NCBI GenBank assembly: GCA_934365195.1 | Contig: CAKRNA010000004.1 | Location: forward strand, 104,777 to 168,776 | DNA: 64,000 nt | Source of the DNA: an uncultured Clostridia bacterium | GTDB lineage: Bacteria > Bacillota > Clostridia > Christensenellales > CAAEEZ01 | Direction of reading: 5' to 3' | Shown here: positions 26,085-35,064 of the stretch, piece after piece | How the letters are laid out: each line of letters begins with the position of its first letter | Numbering within the stretch: the first letter of the stretch is position 1 | The notes under the pieces: model-generated | Databases searched by the model: none | Seen by the model: the letters and a program-made list of their open reading frames with translations, nothing else | Told to the model about the DNA's origin: nothing | Translations under genes and position numbers: made by a program

Positions 26085-27611
26085 ATGAATTACGACGTTA
26101 TTGTAATCGGTGGTGGAAACGGCGGACTTGCCTCTGCTGCAACCCTTGCCGAAAAGGGCAAAAAAGTAATACTTTTTGAAAAACACAATATCGCAGGTGG
26201 TTGTGGTACTAGTTTTAGAAGAGGAAGATTCGAGTTTGAAGTAGCGCTTCACCAACTTAGTTCTATGGGCACAGAGGAAAAACCGGGCGAACTAAGAGAA
26301 TTATTTAGAAAGTACGATATCGAAAAGGAAATAGACTGGATTGAGATTAAGGACTTGTTTAGGGTAAACTTTCCTGACGGAACGGGCGTAACGCTTCCTG
26401 CGGATAGGGAAAAATGCGAAAAGCACCTTAAAGAGATTTTTCCAAAAGAAGCGGAGAATATCACAAGATATTTTCACGACGTTTACGAGTTCCAAAGGCA
26501 ATCCATCGAGTTTGCTGCTAAAAGTGCAAAAAGCACGGGTGAGGCAGGCGAAATTAAAAAGTTCATTATGAAAAAAGGTTTCCCAAAACTTTATCCTGCG
26601 CTTGCTAAGTATGCTTTAAGGTCCACTCAAGACGTACTTGACGAGTTCTTCACGGACAAAAAGTTGCAACTTGCTCTTAGCGCTTACTGGTGCTTTATGG
26701 GTATGCCGCCTGAAAGATTCCCGTTCTCTATCCTTGCAAAGTGTACCGCAATTTACATGGAGGACAAGCCTTTCTATCTAAGAGGTACGTCTATGATGAT
26801 GAACCAAGCGCTTGTTGAAAGCATTAGAAGAAACGGCGGAGTAGTAAGGACTAACAACGCAGTAGACCATATCATTATGGAAAACGGCAAGGCTGTCGGC
26901 GTTATCGACGAAAAAGGCGAGGAGTACAGAGCAAAGAAGATTATATCTTCAATCAGCCCTAACGCAACCTACGGCAACCTAATAGACAAAAAAGATTTGC
27001 CAAAGGCAGCAATCGAGTACTTAAAACCGTACACGGTGGGTATCTCTGCTTTGACTTGCTTTATCGGTCTTGACAAAACCCCTGAGGAACTTGGATTCAC
27101 CACTTCGTTCACGCTAAACTACGATAGTATGAACGCTAACGAGGACTTTAAAGGCGCTTACGAGTTGTTACCGCTACACGATCCTATCGTTGCAACGTGC
27201 TACACCGTTGACGATCCAAGCGTTTCACCAAAGGGCACTAGCATCATAACGGCAGGCACTTTGAAGTATTCAGAGCCTTGGGAAAAACTTACGCCTGAGC
27301 AATACTACGAAAAAAAGTACGAGGCTGCATCGATTATTATCGATAGGCTGGAGAAAATGTACCCCGGATTTAGAAGTCATATCGAAGAAATAGAAATAGC
27401 AACACCACTTACTCATATGAGATATTTAAGTCACCCGGGCGGAGCAATTTACGGCTACGAACAAGACTTAAAATCAAGCGTGTTCTTCTATCCTAGCGAA
27501 AGCAAGGTGGAAAACTTGGAGTTTGCAAGTGGTTGGGCAAACGTTTGCGGATTTGGTCCTAACTATATGTTTGCCGATAAACTTGCTACTAAACTAGCAG
27601 AGGAGGTGTAA
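26085..27611 (+). CDS. FAD-dependent desaturase/isomerase-type oxidoreductase (CrtI / RetSat-like)
   Basis: 508 residues. The N-terminal dinucleotide fold VIVIGGGNGGLASAATLAEKG followed by GGCGTSFRRGRFEFE is the phytoene-desaturase/retinol-saturase signature; the C-terminal ASGWANVCGFGPNYMF completes the FAD site. Family members reduce or desaturate polyene or other unsaturated lipids; no carotenoid genes lie near, so the substrate is unknown. A 1-base gap separates it from an FNR/2Fe-2S reductase that could supply electrons. AGAGAGG precedes the ATG. Confidence 0.85.
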   Translation: MNYDVIVIGGGNGGLASAATLAEKGKKVILFEKHNIAGGCGTSFRRGRFEFEVALHQLSSMGTEEKPGELRELFRKYDIEKEIDWIEIKDLFRVNFPDGTGVTLPADREKCEKHLKEIFPKEAENITRYFHDVYEFQRQSIEFAAKSAKSTGEAGEIKKFIMKKGFPKLYPALAKYALRSTQDVLDEFFTDKKLQLALSAYWCFMGMPPERFPFSILAKCTAIYMEDKPFYLRGTSMMMNQALVESIRRNGGVVRTNNAVDHIIMENGKAVGVIDEKGEEYRAKKIISSISPNATYGNLIDKKDLPKAAIEYLKPYTVGISALTCFIGLDKTPEELGFTTSFTLNYDSMNANEDFKGAYELLPLHDPIVATCYTVDDPSVSPKGTSIITAGTLKYSEPWEKLTPEQYYEKKYEAASIIIDRLEKMYPGFRSHIEEIEIATPLTHMRYLSHPGGAIYGYEQDLKSSVFFYPSESKVENLEFASGWANVCGFGPNYMFADKLATKLAEEV

Positions 27612-27612
27612 G

Positions 27613-28779
27613 ATGAGTAAGACTTTAAAAGAAACATTGCTTGGCGCATGCCAAAACGGTGAAAACGTACTTAACGAACTTGCTGTTGCAAGACAAATGG
27701 GCAAAGACTTCACAATCGGCAAAAACAACGTTAAAAACACGATAAACAGGTTGCACCCTGCATTTTTGGAACTTGTTGTAACCGAGATAAACGACGTTTC
27801 GCCTATCGCAAAACAAATCAGATTTGCTTCAAAGGACGGCTACTTGCCACCATTCGAGGCCGGTCAATTTATCAATATTTTCACCGAGATTGACGGCGTA
27901 AGAACTTCTCGTCCTTATAGTATATCTTCTTCGCCAAGGCAAAAAGCGTACTACGAAATCACCGTTGCCAAAATCGAAAAAGGCTTTGTTTCAGACTACT
28001 TTTTGGACAAAGTAAAGGTTGGCGACGAGTTCACCGCTACCTCACCGTCGGGTAACTTCCACTTCAACCCTGTGTTCCACTCAAAAACGTCGGTATTTTT
28101 GGCAGGTGGCTCGGGAATTACACCGTTCAAAAGCATGGTGACCGAGATTTTAGATGCAAGGCTTGATAGAGAGGTTTACTTACTATACGGCGTTCGTAGT
28201 CCTAAATTTGCGCTTTACGACGAACTATTTAAAGAGTACGCTAAAAAGCACGCAAATTTCCATTACTTCCTTGTAGTTTCCGACGAAAAAGAGAAGTATG
28301 ACGGAGAAAAAGGCTTGATTGACGCTAAACTTATCAAAAAACTTGTTAAGGATATTAACGAGCCAACATATTATATTTGCGGACCTCAAGTGATGAACGA
28401 ATTCTGCGAAAACGAACTAAAAGGCTTAAATATCCCGATTAAAAAAATCCGTAGAGAAATGTTCTCGGCTGCCGCAGATATCACCAAAGAGGCAGGTTTC
28501 CCATCTGAACTTAACGGCGAGGGAATCTTTAAAGTGACCGTGGACGGCAAAACCATCGATGCAAAAAGTGGCGAAAGCCTACTTACCGCTCTAGAAAGGG
28601 CAGGCATCAGAGTGAACGTTTGTTGTAGAAGCGGTGAGTGTAGTTTGTGCAGGGTAAAACTTGTATCCGGCAAGGTGTTCTTGTCTAAGGGCGCTTTGCT
28701 TCGCTATGCTGACGAAAAATTCGGCTACGTGCATTCTTGCAAAGCATATCCGATTTCCGACCTTGAAATTATGCTTTAA
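27613..28779 (+). CDS. Ferredoxin reductase-type protein with C-terminal [2Fe-2S] domain
   Basis: 388 residues. About 1-50 is a leader region without clear homology; about 55-160 an FAD-binding barrel (RTSRPYSISSSP); about 160-290 an NAD(P)-binding lobe (FLAGGSGITPF, YYICGPQVM); about 305-388 a plant-type ferredoxin with CCRSGECSLC and a last Cys near the end (HSCKAYP). It moves electrons from NAD(P)H through FAD to the [2Fe-2S] cluster, probably to the upstream oxidoreductase. GGAGG ends the previous gene and serves as SD. Confidence 0.88.
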   Translation: MSKTLKETLLGACQNGENVLNELAVARQMGKDFTIGKNNVKNTINRLHPAFLELVVTEINDVSPIAKQIRFASKDGYLPPFEAGQFINIFTEIDGVRTSRPYSISSSPRQKAYYEITVAKIEKGFVSDYFLDKVKVGDEFTATSPSGNFHFNPVFHSKTSVFLAGGSGITPFKSMVTEILDARLDREVYLLYGVRSPKFALYDELFKEYAKKHANFHYFLVVSDEKEKYDGEKGLIDAKLIKKLVKDINEPTYYICGPQVMNEFCENELKGLNIPIKKIRREMFSAAADITKEAGFPSELNGEGIFKVTVDGKTIDAKSGESLLTALERAGIRVNVCCRSGECSLCRVKLVSGKVFLSKGALLRYADEKFGYVHSCKAYPISDLEIML

Positions 28780-28857
28780 ACAATTTGAGCAATATATGGA
28801 TATAATTACTTAAATATTTATATGTAATTAGTATATCCGTTTGCAATAATAACCTAG

Positions 28858-28887
28858 AAAAAAGTCCAACCACGTTGGGCTTTTTTG
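28858..28887 (+). terminator. Terminator of the oxidoreductase operon
   Basis: AAAAAGTCCAAC-CAC-GTTGGGCTTTTT, followed by T. It marks the end of backbone DNA before the AbiEi island. Confidence 0.85.
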
Positions 28888-28990
28888 TTACACAAGTAAA
28901 TGATATTATTTAACTTGGGTTTTAAAGTTAGATTAGTAATAAATATATCGAGAAGAAGTATATCAATTAGTCGCAAATTCGTTATATAAA

Positions 28991-29080
28991 GCGTAATAAA
29001 AAAATGACTTAGAGAATTCAGGCGGAGTGTCGCTGGATGTATTTGAATTGGTGACCTCTTCCTTAGCAAAATTCTGCTCT
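28991..29080 (-). pseudogene. Degenerate tRNA-Thr/flank copy at the left side of the AbiEi island
   Basis: 28991-29013 repeats 30900-30922 exactly (23 nt beside the tRNA-Thr gene); 29022-29037 repeats 30814-30829 exactly (16 nt); 29041-29080 matches 30960-30999 of the tRNA-Thr gene at 32 of 40 positions, covering T-arm, variable region and part of the anticodon and D arms. The order of blocks is rearranged. This looks like the relic of a target duplication made when the AbiEi-phosphatase segment entered next to tRNA-Thr. The rest of 28888-29285 shows nothing else. Confidence 0.65.
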
Positions 29081-29285
29081 AATATACAAGACTTCCGCAC
29101 TATCTTCTAAATTACCCATAAAATAAGCAAATTTTAGATATAAAAAATCAATTCGTGTAGTAAAATTTTTAGTTATTACACTTTTTCATACCTAAATATA
29201 AAAATTTAGTGAAATTAAGTGTTCTAAAACTATATAAAACAGCCTAGAACTTTTATGAACTATACGGAAAAGGTTTATATGTTTA

Positions 29286-29330
29286 TTGACTTTCGCAACA
29301 AAATATGATAAATTATTGTTGTGAAAGTCA
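29286..29330 (+). promoter_or_regulatory. AbiEi promoter with a 15-bp inverted repeat
   Basis: -35 TTGACT (29286-29291), 17 bp, weak -10 TAAATT (29309-29314). Arms TGACTTTCGCAACAA (29287-29301) and TTGTTGTGAAAGTCA (29316-29330) pair at 14 of 15 positions over a 14-base spacer. AbiEi antitoxins are known to repress their own promoter through inverted repeats, so this is the likely operator. Confidence 0.7.
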
Positions 29331-29342
29331 ATGAGGTGTGAA

Positions 29343-29933
29343 ATGAGAAACTATACTAAATTATTAGAATTTGCAAAACTAAATAATGGATATGTGTTTA
29401 CAAAAGATTTAAGTCAGAATAAAATTGCAAAAGATTATTTAAAGTTTGCGGTTGAAGATGGAATTCTTGAAAAAGTTGCTCGTGGAATATACATTGAAAG
29501 TGATAAGTTTGTAGATTTGTTGTATGTTTATCAAATGAATTATTCTAAAGTTATATTTTCATCTTTCACATCTGCTTATTTGTGGAATCTTACCACAAGA
29601 GATACTGAAATTATTTATGGAGCAACGCCGTTAAATTACTTTTCAAAGGCTTCACACAATAATACGGTTTTGGTTCGTGAAAATGACGATATCTATAATT
29701 TGGGTATTACAACAATTAAAACAATGTTTGGAAATATTGTAAAATGCCATGATGTTCACAGAACTATTTGTGATTTATTTAGCGAAAAGTATGTTGGAGA
29801 TAAATTTGTTCAAGTAGAAGCATTGAAAAATTATTTAAAACTTCCAAATAAAGATACCATTAAACTAATGAAATATGCAAAGGTTCTTGGTGTTGATAAA
29901 CAATTAAGAGAAAAGTTGGAGGTGCTACTTTAA
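29343..29933 (+). CDS. AbiEi-like type IV antitoxin / transcriptional regulator, no toxin partner
   Basis: 196 residues. Residues 1-50 form the AbiEi winged helix (NNGYVFTKDLSQNKI ... FAVEDGILEKVARGIYI), followed by the usual C-terminal domain (FSSFTSAYLWNL, HRTICDLF). In AbiE systems this protein counters AbiEii, a nucleotidyltransferase toxin, and represses the operon. No AbiEii gene follows; the next gene is a phosphatase 92 bases on. GAGGTG selects ATG 29343. Lower GC and codon use unlike the backbone point to transfer. Confidence 0.85.
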   Translation: MRNYTKLLEFAKLNNGYVFTKDLSQNKIAKDYLKFAVEDGILEKVARGIYIESDKFVDLLYVYQMNYSKVIFSSFTSAYLWNLTTRDTEIIYGATPLNYFSKASHNNTVLVRENDDIYNLGITTIKTMFGNIVKCHDVHRTICDLFSEKYVGDKFVQVEALKNYLKLPNKDTIKLMKYAKVLGVDKQLREKLEVLL

Positions 29934-30025
29934 TGAACACTTCAAAACAATTTTATAACTTTTGAAAATACAATCCAGCAACTAACAATGATTTTAAAAT
30001 TCATAAATTTAATTTAGGAGAAAAA

Positions 30026-30748
30026 ATGAAATATTTTGTTTCAAGCGACATACACGGATTCTTTGATGAGTGGCAAAATGCTTTAAAAGAGAAAGGTTTT
30101 GAATTGAATAACCCTGAACACAAAATAATTCTTTGTGGTGATTTGTTTGATAGAGGAAGGCAGCCAAAAGAAATTATAGATTTTATATTAAAACACAAAG
30201 ATAAAGTAATTCTTATTCGTGGCAATCATGAAGACTTGATGGAACAAATGATTGAAAGAAATTTTAGTACATATGGCGATCTTTGTAATGGCACGGCAGA
30301 AACAATTGTTGATTTGTATTTAGAGTGGCAAATAGGTGAAAAAGACTTTAAAAAGATTGCAAAAGAAACGAGGCTTCAAAAGGTTTTAGACATGTGTATT
30401 GATTACTATGAAACAGAGCATTACATATTCGTTCACGGCTGGATACCTATCGTTGAAGATTGCTATTTGTATGATAGTGATTGGCGAACAGCAAGAAAAG
30501 AACGTTGGGAAAAGGCTCGCTGGACAAACCCCGTAGAAATGTATAGATATGAAATTTACGAGCCAAACAAAACGATAGTATGTGGACATTGGCATTGTTC
30601 TGCACTTTGGCACGAACAAAACCCGGACAAATACGAAGAATTTGGAGATAATGCGAGTTTCGAACCTTTCATTACAAATAATATGATAGCTATAGATGCT
30701 TGTACAGCCTATTCAAATAAAGTGAATGTGGTTGTATTGGAAGATTGA
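30026..30748 (+). CDS. Calcineurin-like metallophosphatase (PrpA / Ser-Thr phosphatase 1 type)
   Basis: 240 residues with the full two-metal site: DIHGF, GDLFDRG, GNHE, then VHGW and GHWH. The class includes protein phosphatases and diadenosine tetraphosphatases; the target here is unknown. AGGAG lies 6 bases before the ATG. It shares the AT-rich composition of the AbiEi gene and sits on the same island; whether it replaces a toxin functionally is speculation. Confidence 0.88.
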   Translation: MKYFVSSDIHGFFDEWQNALKEKGFELNNPEHKIILCGDLFDRGRQPKEIIDFILKHKDKVILIRGNHEDLMEQMIERNFSTYGDLCNGTAETIVDLYLEWQIGEKDFKKIAKETRLQKVLDMCIDYYETEHYIFVHGWIPIVEDCYLYDSDWRTARKERWEKARWTNPVEMYRYEIYEPNKTIVCGHWHCSALWHEQNPDKYEEFGDNASFEPFITNNMIAIDACTAYSNKVNVVVLED

Positions 30749-30906
30749 AATACATAAAAAAGAAAATAATAGATATCTGAAACATTTGTTGTTGAAAAAA
30801 CTTATATACCAAAGCGGAGTGTCGCTGGACGGATTTGTGCTAGATTTTTAAAAATTTTTAAGTAAATTGATTATATCTAGCACTAAAACCTAATAATGAG
30901 CGTAAT

Positions 30907-30941
30907 AAAAAAATGACTTAGAATTCTCTAAGTCATTTTTT
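30907..30941. terminator. Bidirectional terminator beside tRNA-Thr
   Basis: AAAAAATGACTTAGA / TCTAAGTCATTTTTT-type stem. It ends the tRNA-Thr transcript on the minus strand and can end read-through from the island. Confidence 0.8.
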
Positions 30942-30943
30942 TA

Positions 30944-31019
<76 letters not shown>

Positions 31020-31038
31020 GATTTGCGACAACGTTTAC

Positions 31039-31067
31039 ATTATATTAGAAATAATTGCTTTTGTCAA
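31039..31067 (-). promoter_or_regulatory. Perfect consensus promoter of tRNA-Thr
   Basis: Minus strand TTGACA (31067-31062), 17 bp, TATAAT (31044-31039). Confidence 0.88.
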
Positions 31068-31266
31068 ACCTTTACCAGTATGAAATTGCGCTATTTTGCA
31101 TTTTTTTAGAAAAAATAATAAATATATAAAAACCGTTATGTTTGTTTTACTTTTTTGTTTAAATAATTTATAATTAAAACTGGATAACGTTGTAACTATA
31201 AAGTTAATATTTGTAAATATTCATATATTTTCTTTGTCACTTAGTATTATATACATAGGAGAGAGT

Positions 31267-32961
31267 ATGACAGGATTAGAAATATTCGAGGCGATATTGT
31301 TGTTACTTGCGGGGCTTGGCGTTTTCCTTTACGGTATGAAAATGATGAGCGACAGTTTGGAGACCATTGCGGGCAACCAAATTAAAGCGTGGTTTACCAA
31401 AATTTCAAGCAAAAAACTCGTAGGTGTTGGTGTAGGTCTTGTAACTACGGCGATAATTCAAAGTAGTTCGGCGGTGACGGTTATGCTTATAGGCTTTGTA
31501 AACGCCGGCATTATGACGCTTGGGCAAGTTCCTAGCATAATTTTTGGCGCAAATATCGGTACTACCGTTACGGCGCAACTGGTTGCTATCGGTTTTAGTA
31601 GCAATTCTTTCAGTTTATCGGCACTATTTGCCGCATTTACAGGCGTTGGCGCAATGGCTTTATTATTCACCAAAAACGACAAGGTAAAAAAAGTGTCCAC
31701 CTTAATGGTTGGCTTAGGAATGCTGTTTTTAGGTCTTGACGTAATGGGCGAATCTATGAAGGGCATCGGCGAAAGTTATGCGTACATATTCAGCGCAGTA
31801 ACAAATCCGTTCCTTCTTCTTTTAATAGGTATTATTTTCACGGCAATTATTCAAAGCAGTTCGGCAGCGAGCGGTATTTTTATCACTATGGCTGTTGGCG
31901 GAATGCTTACTCTTGACCAAAGCGTGTACTTAATTATCGGCTCGAACATAGGCACGTGCGTTACCGCAGTTATTGCAAGTATCGGCGGCTGTGTAAACGC
32001 AAAACGTACGGCGCTACTTCATCTAAATATCAAGATTTTCGGCACGATTGCTTTTATGATTTTCTTGTTTATCCCGGGCGTAAAGTTCAGCACGTGGATT
32101 GCTACTGCTTTCCCGGGTAACATAGCGCTTCAAGTGGCTATGGTGCACACTATTTTCAACGTGGCGGCTACCGTGGTGTTATTGCCGTTTTCTAAGCAAC
32201 TGGTAGCGTTATCTTGCAAAATTCTTCCTGATAAAAAGGGCAAAAACGCCGAGCCGGAAGGACCAAGACTACACTACTTTGAAAAGCACATGTTGTCCAC
32301 TCCGCCTATTGCTATATCCTACTTGAAAAAGGAAATAATCAATATGGGCGAAATGGCAAAAACCAACTTGGACTTGGCGATGGAAGGCTTTGTGAACCTA
32401 GACACCAAAAAGACCGGCGACATTATGAAAACGGAAAAGGAATTAGATTACTTGTCTAAGGAAATTCCAAAAATCATAGTCCAACTGTCTAATGCGGATA
32501 TATCCCTTACCGATAAAAAGGCGATAGGTAGTTACTACCACGTGGTTGCGGACTTCGAGAGAATAGGCGACTACGCTGAAAATATCACCGAATACACGCA
32601 AACCGCTATCGACGAAAGCACGCAATTATCCGAAAAGGCGCTTAGCGAAGTGAACCAAATGAAAGCCTCGGTAGACACCGTGTACAACCTTGCTATGCAA
32701 GTGTTTGTTGAAAGCGACCTATCGCTTATGGACGAAATCGACGTAAAAGAGGAGATTGTCGATAAGGAAAAAGAGGTTATGGCTTACAAGCATATCTCCA
32801 GAATGAAGGAGGGCATCTGCTCTGCGGAGGCCGGCGCAATCTACTTGAATATGGCTAACGACCTTGAAAGAGTTGCCGACCATATGTGCAATATCGCAGA
32901 TAGCGTAAAAAGTTACGTAAACGTGAAGCCGAAAAGCGAGTTAAGGCAAAAAGCAAAATAG
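31267..32961 (+). CDS. Na+/phosphate symporter with PhoU-like C-terminal domain (NptA/YjbB type)
   Basis: 564 residues. Two inverted Na/Pi repeats carry the QSSSA signature (TTAIIQSSSAVTVM near 65 and TAIIQSSSAASG near 200), each followed by GANIGT or GSNIGT. About 350-550 is a cytoplasmic PhoU-like helical domain (ADFERIGDYAENI, ANDLERVADHMCNIADSV). It takes up phosphate with sodium, or exports it. AGGAG selects ATG 31267; TATAAT at 31169-31174 with a weak TTTACT -35 is the likely promoter. Confidence 0.92.
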   Translation: MTGLEIFEAILLLLAGLGVFLYGMKMMSDSLETIAGNQIKAWFTKISSKKLVGVGVGLVTTAIIQSSSAVTVMLIGFVNAGIMTLGQVPSIIFGANIGTTVTAQLVAIGFSSNSFSLSALFAAFTGVGAMALLFTKNDKVKKVSTLMVGLGMLFLGLDVMGESMKGIGESYAYIFSAVTNPFLLLLIGIIFTAIIQSSSAASGIFITMAVGGMLTLDQSVYLIIGSNIGTCVTAVIASIGGCVNAKRTALLHLNIKIFGTIAFMIFLFIPGVKFSTWIATAFPGNIALQVAMVHTIFNVAATVVLLPFSKQLVALSCKILPDKKGKNAEPEGPRLHYFEKHMLSTPPIAISYLKKEIINMGEMAKTNLDLAMEGFVNLDTKKTGDIMKTEKELDYLSKEIPKIIVQLSNADISLTDKKAIGSYYHVVADFERIGDYAENITEYTQTAIDESTQLSEKALSEVNQMKASVDTVYNLAMQVFVESDLSLMDEIDVKEEIVDKEKEVMAYKHISRMKEGICSAEAGAIYLNMANDLERVADHMCNIADSVKSYVNVKPKSELRQKAK

Positions 32962-33074
32962 CCTATGCTGTAATTAACCTAGTATTAGGCTAAACTAACT
33001 AATATGGCGGTAAATAGTGCGGCAAATAGTGCGGCAAATAGCCCTAAATTTACAAAGCCACAATATCAAAATTT

Positions 33075-33098
33075 AAACCCGATTTTTTCGGGTTTTTT
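33075..33098 (+). terminator. Terminator after the Na/Pi gene
   Basis: AAACCCGA / TTCGGGTTT stem with T7. In 33000-33050 GTGCGGCAAATA occurs twice in tandem. From 33100 to 33510 I see no gene, only AT-rich sequence. Confidence 0.85.
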
Positions 33099-33510
33099 TA
33101 TTTTAAAGATACTATATGCTTTAATTAGCGAATAGGGTGGTACAGGCGTTTTAGAGGGCAAATTTTCTTAAAAAATAACGGAGTTTTTCAGGCATACCGG
33201 TAGCAATAGGCTAAGATTTAACGCCATATAGAACTAATCGTAGAGCACACTCTCCACGTAATCGCCACACAAAATTTAGCGCCCTCAACCAGTCATAGTT
33301 GGTGTATTTGTTAATAGTAGGTTAGCGTAGCCTATAAGGAGTTTTAGACTTAAAAACCAGAACAAATTAGATAGCCAAATGCTGACGGAATATAAATGAT
33401 AGGCTGCCTATTATTGTTGCTCATTTTTGCTAAAAATATGGTGGTTGTTGCCTGTTTTGAAAAGATTTAAAATTTTGGCGTTAGGATTTTACAAAAACAT
33501 TCCAAATTGT

Positions 33511-33539
33511 TTGACAGCGCAGTCTTTTTTTGATATACT
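33511..33539 (+). promoter_or_regulatory. Promoter of tRNA-Ser
   Basis: TTGACA (33511-33516), 17 bp, TATACT (33534-33539). Confidence 0.85.
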
Positions 33540-33562
33540 ACTAATGCTCTAATCAGTCGTAT

Positions 33563-33651
33563 GGAGGAATGGCAGAGCGGCTGAATGCGGCGGTCTTGAA
33601 AACCGTTGAGGTTAATAGCCTCCTGGGGTTCAAATCCCTATTCCTCCGCCA
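33563..33651 (+). tRNA. tRNA-Ser (anticodon TGA)
   Basis: 89 nt class II tRNA with encoded CCA. Acceptor GGAGGAA/TTCCTCC, anticodon stem-loop GCGGT-CTTGAAA-ACCGT, long variable arm GAGGTTAATAGCCTC. Its 3' 24 bases are the attachment site of the element to the right. Confidence 0.96.
33628..33651 (+). other. attL core within tRNA-Ser
   Basis: 24 bases (GTTCAAATCCCTATTCCTCC then GCCA) identical to 47065-47088. Confidence 0.92.
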
Positions 33652-33657
33652 ACACCT

Positions 33658-33688
33658 GAAAAGCCCTTAAAAAAGGGCTTTTTTTGTT
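33658..33688. terminator. Terminator after tRNA-Ser
   Basis: AAAAGCCCTTAAAAAAGGGCTTTTTTT; can also end leftward transcripts of the integrase. Confidence 0.88.
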
Positions 33689-33819
33689 GCTTTTTTGTGC
33701 TTTTTTTGCAGTTTTAAGCCCTTTTTTTAGGTAAAATATAGGAATTTTCGCTTGATTATGTTGTAAAATAATTTGAACTAGTGTCAAAATAGTGTCAAAA
33801 AAATATGTGCCAAAAGTCC

Positions 33820-34962
33820 CTATTCGTTGTTGATTTCGGCAATGATTTTTTGTTCGAAATCTGGGTTTACGTGCATATAATGACGTTTGGAAACTTGACT
33901 ATTTTCTGAGTGTCCTACCCATAATTCGATTAGTTTTTCGTCTACTCGATTTTCACGCAGTCGTGTTATAAAAGTGTGTCGTCCGCTGTTTATTGTAAAG
34001 CCTTTATCTTGCCAACCTATTATTTCCATAAGAATTTTGAACTTTTTTTGATACATACACTTTGAATAATTAAAGATTTGCCCTTGTGAATTTTTGTATT
34101 TGACAAGTATGTTGTATGCTTTATCAAATAATGGAATAGTTCTGTTGCTGTCTTCTGTTTTTGGTGACGTAACGTTGCCTAAATCGTCGTAAGTTTTGTT
34201 TATTTTTATAGTTCGTTTTTCAAAATTTACGTCTTCGATACGTAAAGCTCGAAGTTCACCGTTGCGTATTCCTTCATAAAGCATAATTAAGTAAAAATCA
34301 CCATAGATACCGTAATCTTTAGCGTACTCAATAAAAGTACGTTCTTCTTCTCTTGTGTATGCTTTTGTTTCCCGGGGTTTGTGTTTTTTTATTTTAACAA
34401 ACTTCATAGGGTTTTTTTGTATTACTTCGGTTTCTAAGGCTTTGTTAAATATATCTTTTAGGTGAGTGTAGATATGTTCTCGTTGGCGTTCTGCCGATAT
34501 ATCGTTTAGCAGTTCTTGTAGTTCCAGCGCCGTTATATCTTTTATTCTTTTCTTTGCTATGGTGGAATTATATACGTAACAATTTAAGCGGTTCTGCATA
34601 GCGTATAACGTGCTTTGTTTTACGTTACCTATTTTATACAATTCCAACCATTTGGTTGTCCACGATTCCAAAGTATATCTTCTGTTTTTTGTTTCCCCTA
34701 AGGCTTCTTTTAGTTTTTCTAAAACTTCAAGCTGCGTTTTTCCATAAACGGATTTTTGTTTTCCGTTTTCTTGGTATCTTGCCCACCATCTTCCGTCCGG
34801 ACGTCTTGTTATTGATTTTCCTTTATATTTCATATTGCTAACTCCTTTTTCGTCGTCAACAATACTCTTCTTTTCGATATTTAATATCTTTTGTTCGTTT
34901 TCAATAATTTTTACAAGTTTTTCAGTAATTTGCCTAAAAAATGCTATTTCTTCTTTTGTCAT
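33820..34962 (-). CDS. int: Tyrosine recombinase (integrase)
   Basis: 380 residues. About 44-90 is an arm-type DNA-binding domain (RRPDGRWWARY), about 95-190 a SAM-like core-binding domain, and about 205-370 the catalytic domain: Arg in YEGIRNGELRAL, then SGRHTFITRL, GHSENS, and the nucleophile Tyr in KRHYMHV. In box II the first His of the usual H-x-x-R is Asn (INSGRHT). It lies next to attL, as expected. The ATG at 34962 follows GGGGG; an internal ATG at 34833 has a better SD (AAGGAG) and would give 337 residues starting at the arm domain, so the N-terminus is uncertain. Confidence 0.92.
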   Translation of the reverse strand: MTKEEIAFFRQITEKLVKIIENEQKILNIEKKSIVDDEKGVSNMKYKGKSITRRPDGRWWARYQENGKQKSVYGKTQLEVLEKLKEALGETKNRRYTLESWTTKWLELYKIGNVKQSTLYAMQNRLNCYVYNSTIAKKRIKDITALELQELLNDISAERQREHIYTHLKDIFNKALETEVIQKNPMKFVKIKKHKPRETKAYTREEERTFIEYAKDYGIYGDFYLIMLYEGIRNGELRALRIEDVNFEKRTIKINKTYDDLGNVTSPKTEDSNRTIPLFDKAYNILVKYKNSQGQIFNYSKCMYQKKFKILMEIIGWQDKGFTINSGRHTFITRLRENRVDEKLIELWVGHSENSQVSKRHYMHVNPDFEQKIIAEINNE

Positions 34963-35064
34963 AACGTACCCCCTTGTTAAGTGGGTTTAGTATATCAAAT
35001 TTTTAGGGTAGTGACTTATTACTATTTTAATTTTTATTTTGTAAAAATTACGGATTTAATAATT

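Noticed and set aside
33000..33052. Short GTGCGGCAAATA tandem repeat
   Set aside because: Only two full copies in non-coding DNA; no sign of function.
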